DNA from: Zea mays | Taxonomy: Eukaryota; Streptophyta; Magnoliopsida; Poales; Poaceae | NCBI RefSeq assembly: GCF_902167145.1 | Contig: NC_050098.1 | Location: forward strand, 116,040,207-116,104,206 | Direction: 5' to 3' | DNA: 64,000 bases | Shown: positions 55,695 through 64,000 of the stretch, piece after piece | Numbering within the stretch: position 1 is the first letter of the stretch | Layout: every line of letters starts with the position of its first letter | The notes under the pieces: model-generated | What the model was told of the DNA's origin: nothing | Seen by the model: the letters and a program-made list of their open reading frames with translations, nothing else | Database searches by the model: none | Position numbers and translations under genes: made by a program

Positions 55695-58612
55695 TGATAG
55701 AAACCATTAACGAGAAGGATGATATCGTGGAATGTCAAGAGGACTTGCTCATTAAGGAAAATAAAAAATCTATTAAGCTAAAGGACGCTTATGCTCTTGA
55801 AGTATAAAAATGTGAAAACTTGTCTAAAGAGCTTATTATTTGCAATGATTCAATTTCTTGCCTTAGAACTGAAAATGTTAATTTAATTGCTAAGATTAAA
55901 GAATTGAATGCTTGCAAACCGTCTACATCTACTGTTGAGCATGTCACTATTTGCACTAGATGTAGAGATGTTAATATTGATGTTATGGATGATCACCTTG
56001 CTATGATTAAAGAACATAATGATCACATAGCCAAATTAAATGCTAAAATTGTCGAACATGAGTTAGAAAATGAAAATTTTAAATTTGCCCATAGCATGCT
56101 TTATAATGGGAGACACCCTAGCATTAAGAATGGCATTGGCTTCTGACAAGGGAGCCAAAGCAACATCAAGCTTAATGCCCCTAAGAACAGACTTTCTAAC
56201 TTCGTTAAGGGCAAGGCTTCCATGGTTCAGGATAGGGAAGGCTACATTTTATATCCCGAGAACTATCCTGAGCACAAAATTAGAAGAATTTATGCTAGGA
56301 AATCTCATCTGTTTCTCATCATCTTATATGTATAGTAATGAGACTTCTAGCTCTAGGCATACAACTCATATCAAAATGCCTAAAAAGAAGATTGCTAATG
56401 CATCAAATGAACATAGCATTTCATTCAAGACTTTTGATGTATCTTTTGTGCTCACTAACAAATCAAGCAAGGTAGTTGCCTAATATGTTGGGAGCAAACA
56501 CAAGAGTCCCAAGACCTGTGTTTGGGTACCTAAGGTGCTTGTTTCTAATGTGAAAGGACCCAAGACTGTTTGGGTACCTAAGAACAAGGACTAAATTTGT
56601 TTTGTAGGTTTATGCATCTGGCGGGACAAGTTGGATAATCGATAGCGGGTGCACAAACCATATGACAGGGAAAAAGGATGTTCTCCTCATATAAGAAAAA
56701 TGATAATCCCCAAAGAGCAATCACATTCGGGGATAGAAATCAAGGTTTGGGTAAAATTGCTATATCTCCTGACCATTCCATTTCTAATGTTTTTCTTGTA
56801 GATTCTTTAGATTACAACTTGCTTTCTGTTTCTCAATTAAGCAAAATGGGTTACAACTGTCTTTTTACTGATATTGGTGTTACCGTCTTTAGAAGAAGTG
56901 ATGATTTAATAGCTTTTAAGGGAGTGTTAGATGGTTCACTATATTTAGTTGATTTCAATGATAACAATGCCGAACTAGACACTTGCTTAATTGCTAAGAC
57001 TAATATTGGCTGGCTCTGGCATCGCCGACTTGCTCATGTTGGGATGAAGAATCTTCACAGACTTCTAAAGGGGAACACATTTTAGGACTAACAAATGTTT
57101 ATTTTGAGAAAGATAGGATTTGTGGCGCATGTCAAGCAAGGAAGCAAGTTGGAGTTCATCATCCACACAATAACATCATGATGACCGAGAGGCCTCTTGA
57201 GCTACTCCACATGGATCTATTCAGCCCGATCGCTTACATAAGCATCAATGGGAGTAAGTATTGTATTGTTATTGTGAATGATTATTCTCGCCTCACTTGG
57301 GTGTTCTTTTTGCAAGAAAAATCTCAAACCCAAGAGACCTTAAAGAGATTCTTGAGATGGGCTCAAAATGAGTTTGGATTAAGAATCAAGAAGATTAGAA
57401 GAAACAATGGAACGAACTTCAAGAACTCTGATATTGAAGGCTTTCTTGAGGAGGAGGGCATCAAGTATGAGTTCTCTTCTCCCTAAACACCTCAACAAAA
57501 TGGTGTTGTGGAGAGAAAGAATTGAACTCTCTTGGATATGGCGAGGACCATGCTTGATGAGTACAAGACACCAGATCGGTTTTGAGCGGAGGCGATTAAC
57601 ACCGCCTGCTACTCCATCAACCGTCTCTACCTACATCGAATCCTCAAGAAAACATCGTATGAACTCTTCACCGGTAAAAATCCCAATGTTTCTTATTTTA
57701 GAGTTTTTGGTAGTAAATTCTTTATTCTTATTAAAAGAGGAAGAAATTCTAAATTTTCCCCTAAAGCAGTAGAAGGCTTTTTACTTGGTTATGACTCAAA
57801 CACAAGGGCATATAGAGTCTTCAACAAGTCCACTGGATTAGTTGAAGTTTCTTGTGACATTGTGTTTGATGAGACTAATGGCTCCCAAGTGGAGCAAGTT
57901 GATCCTGATGAATTAGATGATGAAGAGGCTCTTTGCGTCGTGCTAAGAAACATGTCCATTGGAGATGTGTGTCCAAAAGAATCCGAAGAGCCTTCACAAG
58001 CACAAGATCAACCTCATCTTCTGTACAAGCATCTCCACCAACTCAAGATGAGGAAATGGCTCAAGAAGAAGAGGATGAAGATCAAGACAATGAGCCACCT
58101 CAAGAGGAGGACATTAATCAAGGGGGAGATGAAGATGATCAAGATAAGTAACATGATCAAGAAATTCTGGATCAAAGACCACCGCACCCAAGAGTCCACC
58201 AAGCAATTCAAAGAGATCACCCCGTCAACTCCATTCTTGGTGACATCCACAAGGGGGTAACCACTCGATCTCAAGTTGCTCATTTTTGTGAACATTACTC
58301 TTTTGTGTCTTCTATTGAGCCATACAAGATAGAGGACGCACTAAGAGATCCAGACTGGGTGGTGGCAATGCAAGAAGAGCTCAACAACTTCACGAGGAAT
58401 GAGGCATGGCATTTAGTTCCACATCCTAACCAAAATGTTGTAGGTACCAAGTGGGTATGCCGCAACAAACAAGATGAGCATGGTGTGGTGAATAGGAAGA
58501 AAGCTCGACTTGTTGCCAAAGGATATTCACAAGTTGAAGGTTTAGATTTTGATGAAACCTATGCACCCGTAGCTAGGCTTGAATCAATTCGTCTATTACT
58601 TGCATATGCTAC
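55695..58612 (+). pseudogene. Copia-2 protease, integrase and start of RT (broken)
   Basis: 55820-56146 encodes a Leu/Asn/Ile-rich coiled-coil part. The protease motif 'DSGCTNHMTG' is at 56641-56670. GAG-pre-integrase spans about 56678-57085 ('LLSVSQLSKMGY', 'WLWHRRLAHVGMKNLH'). Integrase follows from 57178 with 'HMDLFSP', but its second catalytic position reads 'RRNNGTNF', Asn where the family has Asp. Stops or shifts occur near 56690, 57085 and 57484. RT starts at about 58305 ('[12 protein letters not shown]', '[19 protein letters not shown]') and is cut at 58612 by element E. Confidence 0.9.
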
Positions 58613-59284
58613 TGTTGGGGACCTTTGGCTTCCGAAGGTCCTCAAAAACATGATTTAACAGTGTTTCTGGAGTATAATAAATGAACAGGTACCTTCGGAT
58701 TTAGTTCAGAACCACAATGCAAGAAACACAAAGAATACGAAGGATGACGAAGAGCCGAAGCTATGCGCAAGGAAGCTTCGACAGGATAGCAGAAAAGGGG
58801 AACCGACTTAAAAGGGAAAAGGCTATTTAGACCTCGATGGATCACTATAGAGTTACTAGCAGATGTAAAGGGCATGGGTGTAATTTTACATGGGCTGCGT
58901 CATGTGCCTATAAATAGATGAACAGTGCTCCCGTACTGTTCACGCTGACTTGTCATTCTGCTTTTGCGTCACGCTTGTACTTTTACCTTCTTTCGAGCCG
59001 AAGGTACATTTGTAATCTGATATCATTTCTATTTTGCTATGGTAATAAAATAGAAATGAGCTAATTATAATATATAATTGTTCATGTTATTTCTTATGTT
59101 CCATACGCTTCTTCTTTCATTAATGTATGTTGTGATGATAAAGGTATGTCCTTCATGACATTCGTCCGGAGATCATTATATCCTTAGGGAAATAATGCTT
59201 CGAAGGACGAAGGGCATTAACCATTAACCTATCTTTGTGTTGCCTTGTTCTTAACTCATAACATTTGAGAACAAGTCCCCAACA
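58613..59284 (+). repeat. 5' LTR of element E (672 bp)
   Basis: It spans TGTTGGGGACC to GTCCCCAACA, so its outer ends are inverted repeats of each other. A hairpin lies just inside the start, with one mismatch here; the 3' LTR copy is perfect. Just after the LTR, TTGGCACCCACCTCC holds a TGG at the expected primer-site position, but I could not assign the tRNA. Confidence 0.92.
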
Positions 59285-59343
59285 TTGGCACCCACCTCCG
59301 GTGAATCCTTTTCGACCACCTTCGGCAAGCACTGACCTTCGTC

Positions 59344-60870
59344 ATGCCACCGAAGAAAGCTTCAGCGACAGGGGCTGCCGCTCTGCAGTCGCTGGACCCA
59401 AACCAGGAGACCCTTTCTCTTCGAGAGGCCCGAAGCCAGAAGAGGAAGGCCACTAGTCCAACACCCCAAGAGGACGAGTTGGATCAAGAAATCAGAAACA
59501 TGGAGATGCTTCATCAACAAGTACAAAGGAAGAAGGAGAAGATGGCTCGTCTAGCCGACCTTCAGAGGCAGATTGATGAAGCCACTGAAGAAGTACGCCA
59601 TCTTGCTCAAGATGAACAAGAACGAAGGCCCCAACACAGGGAGCTCCATCAAGAAGGCTTGTTCGATGATGAGGGATGGTATGACGATTTCAATCATGGT
59701 ACCTTTACTTTTGACGATGCTTCTTCCTTAGCAGCAAAACTGCAGGCTATTCCATGGCTGCCATCATATAAGCCACCTCAGCTCCCAATGTATGATGGGC
59801 ACTCAGATCCGAAGCAGTTCTTGATGAGCTATGAAGCAATCATATCTTCATATGGAGGCAACACAGCTGTCATGGCTAAGTCCTTCGTCATGGCAGTTAA
59901 GAATGTGGCCCAGACGTGGTATTCTTCTCTTCGGCCAGGAACCATTACCTCATGGCAGAAGCTCAAAGACATGCTGGTGACAAGTTTCCAGGGCTTTCAG
60001 ACGAAGCCAGTCACAGCTCAGGCTCTCTTTCAATGCACACAAGACCATGAGGAGTATCTCCAAGCATATGTCCGAAGGTTCTTGCGCCTGAGAGCACAAG
60101 CGCCTACAGTGCCCAATGAAATCGTCATTGAGGCCATGATTAAGAGGCTTTGTCCAGGACCTACTGCCTAGTATTTTGCTAGGAAGCCTCCACAGACTTT
60201 GGAGAAGTTGCTTCAAAAGATGGATGAATACATCCGGGACGACAATGACTTTCGCCAAAGAAGGGAGGAGGCTTATAGGTTCTCTGAGATGACTAGGGGC
60301 TTCGGAGGAAGAATCCACCCAAGGCATGTCAGGTCAATCCACTCCACCCAGAATGACGACAGAGGGAGTCAACAACAGAGGCCACAATATTCCTCACAAG
60401 CTTCGGGGCAACAACAAAGCTCTTTCCGGCCGCTAGCTCCAAGAGGCAGAGGCGCCAGGGGCTTCGGAGGAAGGTTTGGGGATTAGCCCAGGAAAAATTA
60501 TTGCTTATTCTGTGGTGAGGACAAGGGCCATACTACAAGGATGTGCTAGGTCACCATTCAGAAATAGAAAGAAATAGCAGAAGCTGCAGCTCAACAGAAT
60601 CAGCCGAAGCAGGTCATGCACACTGCTTCGTATCACTCACCCTACATACCAGAGTATGTGGGTAACCATCCTGTAGCTTCTGTTGCTTCAGCTAGCCAAC
60701 CACAGTCATCTTGGCAACAACCTCAACCTCCACCACCAATACAACCCGCATATTCCCGAGGCCAGCAGCCAGAAGGGAGCCAGCATACTCACCAGCAGCG
60801 AGACTTCAGGGAGGAGTCCGAAGCTCGCACAGTCAACAGTACTGTGCCAGAATCGAAGCATATCTACTAA
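59344..60870 (+). pseudogene. Element E Gag (one frame, four nonsense codons)
   Basis: It starts at ATG 59344 ('MPPKKASATG'). Residues about 45-100 form a Glu/Gln/Lys-rich coiled coil. The Gag domain follows ('YDGHSDPKQFLMSYEAII', 'WYSSLRPGTITSWQ'). TAG at 60169-60171 interrupts 'CPGPTA-YFARKPP'. The frame continues through an Arg/Gly-rich stretch, TAG at 60484, a zinc knuckle 'CLFCGEDKGHTTRMC' and two more TAG codons near 60547 and 60568. It then runs on in a Gln/Pro-rich tail to the stop at 60868. No frameshift is needed across 1.5 kb. Confidence 0.88.
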
Positions 60871-60949
60871 GAGATATCCTACCCCTGAAACAGTTTTTGC
60901 ATTCGTTATCATTTTCTTTTTTAATAAGGAACAATCATTGAAGGCCTAG

Positions 60950-61400
60950 TTCTTTTGTTGTTTTCAAATTCTTGTAATAGCTTCGTTATTGTCATAGTAT
61001 AATATACCTTCTCCACCGACTCACGAAGTTCAAAAAGTCGTTCTAAGGAACGCAGTGTAAGTTTACCGAAGCAACAAAAAGTCGTTCCTAAGGGAGCGCA
61101 GCGTAAGTTTTCTGCTCAAAAGTCGTTCCAAAGGGAATGCCGAGCTTACAGCGAAAAGTCAACGCTGATTCCGCTGAAATATAAGGCGAAGCGCGAAAAG
61201 TCAACGAGAATACCACCGAAATAGAAGTCGAAGAAGTTCAAAAGACGTTCCTAAGGGAATGCAGAACTTACAGCGAAAAGTCAGCGCTGATACACCAAAA
61301 AATAAGCGGTGAAGCCGAAAAATAAACGGCAAGGAGATTGTGTATTCCACTATGGGGATGTGTGTGTATCTTCGGCACAAATATCATTTTGCATAGCATA
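60950..61400 (+). repeat. Degenerate tandem repeats in element E
   Basis: Units built around 'aaaagtcgttcctaagggaatgc' and 'acagcgaaaagtcaacgctga' recur imperfectly with 'cgaag' motifs. There is no ORF. Tandem repeats between coding region and 3' LTR are common in Tat elements. 61400-62157 holds no recognisable gene. Confidence 0.65.
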
Positions 61401-62157
61401 ACATCATCGCATCATTTCACATAACATAACATCATACATCATCTTGCATCAATGACACAAGAAGGGGATACAATGTTGATCTTCAGAGAATGCTTCGGAA
61501 AAGTGAAATTGTGCTAAGGCACAAAATAAGTTTTGAAGAAATACATCTTCATCAGCTCTGATGAGGAAAAAATCTATTGTTGACGAAGCATTAATGTTTT
61601 TGCGACGATTGGAGGATTTTATCGCGAAGTATAAAAGCTCTTCTTTACGAAGCATGAAAAGAAGGGAAGGTGTTTTTTCGCCCAAGGCTCAAAAACGGTA
61701 TGTACATAGAAATTTCATGCATCGCAAAGAAATGAATTACAAAACCATTTATATATTACATTCAAAACCCATGAACACCAAATATTACAAGCATAGTCCA
61801 ACAAATCTTACATTCATATTTTGGCAATGTTTTTACAAATAGCTATTCGTCCTCTTTCAAAACTTTATCTGCAGCTTCGGTCATCAACTGAGTAACAACT
61901 TCGTCCATAATAATTTCGTCCATGCTAATAATTTCTGCTGACTCCTTTGCCTCTGGGTCGGCTACTGACTCGAAGGGCTCGGGGAGAGGAGATAGTTCAG
62001 CTGCGGTAGAAAATGTGAATCAGTTCGAAGCCACAAAAAATAAAAAATAAAGTTAAAACCCATTAAGCAATACCTATCCGCCTTTCGAGTTCCGCAGCTT
62101 TTTCAGCTGCTTTTGTTGCTTCCCTAGCATCATGAGTATCGTTTTCGCTCTTCTTTA

Positions 62158-62847
62158 TTATTTCGTGGGCCATCCCTCGGCCGCCCAATCTCCAGGCCAT
62201 CTCTTCCGAAAGGTTGGCACGGGGCAGCTTGAGCCAGAACGAGCAACAAAGCTATAGCAACCAAAATTGTTATGATACTGTTCTTTACCCCAAGGCTTCA
62301 TCTCATATGAAAGTTCGTGCATGTTGCAGAAACATTTTGCACTTGGCTCCAAACCTTGACTCCTCACGGCCCAGATGAAGATCCCCATTCTGATAATGGC
62401 TTCAGGAGTAAGGTGGTGAAGGTAAATCTGATATATCTTTAAAACTTCAACCACAAATTTGTTTAAGGGGAACCAAAGCCCAGCTTTGAAAAAGCTTCTG
62501 TAGATCATGACTTCATTCTCTTCTGGAACAGGAACAGTCCTGTCTCCGTTATCAGCCCTCACAACAGATATATCTCGAAAATATCTTCCTCTCATATTAT
62601 CAAGATGGCTTTGTTTAATAGTTGATTTTCCGAAAACTGTATGACTTGGTCGCCAGGGTCGATCTTCGGAGTCTTCGCCCCCACTCTCTGCATCATAACT
62701 ATCGCTGTCACCGGTATCTTCAGATAAGCCTTCTAGAATCTCCTTCGTAATCTTTTCAGTATTTGTCTTTGCTATTGATTCAATAAAACCAGCAGTCTTC
62801 TCTTCAGAGAGCTTCTCCTTAGAGAGCTTCTCCTCGCTTAGCTTCAT
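62158..62847 (-). CDS. Antisense ORF of element E, putative gypsy-type transposon domain, 229 aa
   Basis: This ORF is intact and opposite to gag. Residues 1-30 repeat a 'KLSEEKLSKE' unit. An acidic Ser/Asp/Glu stretch follows (about 40-65). Then comes a conserved globular part with 'MIYRSFFKAGLWFPLNKFVV' and 'YLHHLTPEAIIRMGIFIW', which I recognise as the plant 'putative gypsy type transposon' family carried in antisense by Tat-lineage elements. Its role is not known. It ends at 62158 in '...GDWAAEGWPTK', possibly shorter than related proteins. Confidence 0.75.
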   Translation of the reverse strand: MKLSEEKLSKEKLSEEKTAGFIESIAKTNTEKITKEILEGLSEDTGDSDSYDAESGGEDSEDRPWRPSHTVFGKSTIKQSHLDNMRGRYFRDISVVRADNGDRTVPVPEENEVMIYRSFFKAGLWFPLNKFVVEVLKIYQIYLHHLTPEAIIRMGIFIWAVRSQGLEPSAKCFCNMHELSYEMKPWGKEQYHNNFGCYSFVARSGSSCPVPTFRKRWPGDWAAEGWPTK

Positions 62848-63177
62848 CTTAGCAACAACTTTTTTTATCTTGAGTCATCTTCTCTCCGGAAATGATGAAA
62901 ATATGCTCTTAAAGCCGAAGCTTAGAAAATCTAAAGAACCAACCAAGCGTTGGTAGGCAAGAGCTAAAAATTTGAGCAAGCAGAGCAGACAGCAAAAAGC
63001 GTGCCAAATGAGCTCGGAGTGTGCTCTTATATATACACCTAGTGCGTTGCAAACTGGAGGGTCCCACTTGTCATTGATTGTTGCTATTCTAGCAAAGGGA
63101 AGGTGTTTTTTTGGACCTTTGGCTTAGGGCCTTCATCCATATCGCAATCTGAATTTGTCATTCTAACAAATTAATAT

Positions 63178-63190
63178 TGTGAGGGGCTAA
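63178..63190 (+). other. Polypurine tract of element E
   Basis: GTGAGGGGCTAA lies directly before the 3' LTR start at 63191. It is short and interrupted by CT, but in the right place. Confidence 0.6.
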
Positions 63191-63862
63191 TGTTGGGGAC
63201 CTTCGGCTTCCGAAGGTCCTCAAAAACATGATTTAACAGTGTTTCTGGAGTATAATACATGAACAGGTACCGTCGGATTTGGTTCAGAACCACAATGCAA
63301 GAAAAACAAAGAATACGAAGGATAACGCAGAGCCGAAGCTATGCGCAAGGAAGCTTCGGCAGGATAGCAGAAAAGGGGAACCGACTTAAAAGGGAAAAGG
63401 CTATTTAGACCTCGATGGATCACTATAGAGTTACTAGCAGATGTAAAGGGCATGGGTGTAATTTTACATGGGCTACATCCTGTGCCTATAAATAGATGAA
63501 CAGTGCTCCCGTACTGTTCACGCTGACTTGTCATTCTGCTTTTGCGTCACGCTTGTACTTTTACCGTCTTTCGAGCCGAAGGTACATTTGTAATCTGATA
63601 TCATTTCTATTTTGCTATGATAATAAAATAGAAATGAGCTAATGATAATATATAATTGTTCATGTTATTTCTTATGTTCCATACGCTTCTTCTTTCATTA
63701 ATGTATGCTGTGATGATGAAGGTATGTCCTTCATGACCTTCGTCCGAAGATCGTTATATCCTTAGGGAAATAATGCTTCGAAGGACGAAGGGCATTAACC
63801 ATTAACCTATCTTTGTGATGCCTTGTTCTTAACTCACAGCATTTGAGAACAAGTCCCCAACA
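63191..63862 (+). repeat. 3' LTR of element E (672 bp)
   Basis: It is the same length as the 5' LTR, with about 23 differences by eye and no length change. At 63197-63219 it carries a perfect hairpin, with arms GGACCTTCGG and CCGAAGGTCC and a 3-base loop. TATA-like 'tataaatag' occurs at about 63487-63495, and in the 5' LTR at about 58909-58917. Confidence 0.92.
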
Positions 63863-64000
63863 GCTACTTACCATAGCTTTAAGTTGTATCAAATGGACGT
63901 GAAAAGTGTCTTCCTCAATGGCCCTATCAAGGAAGAGGTATATGTTGAGGAACCTCCCAGCTTTGAAGACAGTGAGTATCCTACACATGTTTATAAGCTC
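63863..64000 (+). pseudogene. Copia-2 RT, continuation after element E
   Basis: After the duplicated gctac the RT frame resumes with 'YHSFKLYQMDVKSVFLNGPI' and runs off the window in 'EEVYVEEPPSFEDSEYPTH'. Removing element E and one target copy restores continuity with 58612, which confirms the insertion. Confidence 0.9.

Larger units (their letters stand above)
58613..63862 (+). mobile_element. Tat-like Ty3/gypsy non-autonomous element E (gag only, no pol)
   Basis: It is 5,250 bp, flanked by gctac (58608-58612, 63863-63867), with LTRs of 672 bp each. The interior has a gag gene, a degenerate repeat region and an antisense ORF of the putative gypsy-type transposon family, but no RT, RNase H or integrase. 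An antisense ORF before the 3' LTR is typical of the Tat lineage (for example Grande). By eye the two LTRs differ at about 23 of 672 positions. It must have used proteins from another element to move. Confidence 0.9.
53044..64000 (+). mobile_element. Ty1/copia Sirevirus copia-2 (runs off the window, split by element E)
   Basis: It has a 5' LTR at 53044-54273, PBS, gag, protease, integrase and the start of RT, then element E at 58613-63862, then RT again to the window end. It is related to copia-1 but distinct. The left target copy is gtgct (53039-53043). The 3' part is outside the window. Confidence 0.92.

Noticed and set aside
59285..59300. Assigning the primer tRNA of element E
   Set aside because: TGGCACCCACCTCC does not match a tRNA 3' end that I can identify with confidence.
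62158..62847. Antisense ORF as a host gene interrupted by element E
   Set aside because: It lies wholly between the element's repeats and PPT, and this position and orientation are known for Tat-lineage elements.
58613..63862. Naming element E or the chromoviruses as specific maize families (for example Zeon, Xilon, Flip, Gyma)
   Set aside because: LTR consensus sequences cannot be compared here. A repeat-library search would decide, so only lineage-level names are given.

Overview
This is plant nuclear DNA, most likely maize or a close Andropogoneae relative. The evidence is a solid block of nested LTR retrotransposons: long-LTR Ty3/gypsy chromoviruses, Opie/Ji-like Ty1/copia Sireviruses, a Tat-like gag-only gypsy element and an L1-type LINE. 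I found no host gene, tRNA, rRNA or CRISPR. Every coding region belongs to a transposable element and nearly all are broken.

Layout. 1-9056: minus-strand Ty3/gypsy element B, with truncated gag-pol, a pre-gag ORF, a PBS and a 4.03-kb 5' LTR. It sits inside the LTR of a same-family, opposite-strand element A, of which 9057-10259 remains. A in turn interrupts a plus-strand Opie-like copia element (copia-1: pol 10260-13332, then its 3' LTR from 14136). That LTR is split at 14945/40130 by gypsy element 1 (14946-40129, TSD gtgtc). Element 1 is itself split, between its integrase and chromodomain, by a sister copy, element 2 (18311-31108, TSD gacct). Copia-1 ends at 40617 inside an L1-type LINE (40618-42464 and 48016-49279). 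The LINE also carries a Sirevirus-type solo LTR (C, 42465-48015), which contains a solo LTR of the element 1/2 superfamily (D, 43744-47870, TSD gtaat). 49280-51250 is an antisense copia fragment. 51250-53043 is part of a long gypsy LTR (F). Copia-2 (53044 to the window end) is inserted in F and carries the Tat-like element E (58613-63862, TSD gctac).

How the genes work together. Each chromovirus makes Gag, protease, reverse transcriptase, RNase H and integrase as one polyprotein. A chromodomain ends the integrase in elements 1 and 2; in B that part would lie outside the window. Each also has an extra sense ORF between PBS and gag. In all three copies this ORF opens with a peptide resembling the N-terminal tail of histone H3, centred on T-A-R-K (H3 residues 6-9). 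In element 2 the ORF is intact at 337 aa; in B it is 118 aa with a longer H3-like match. An element that carries both a chromatin-reading chromodomain and a histone-tail-like peptide is the most interesting signal here; the functional link is my inference.

Decay pattern. Comparing sister copies, almost all in-frame stops are CAG to TAG changes. This fits deamination of methylated CHG cytosines in heterochromatin. All counts and alignments were made by eye.
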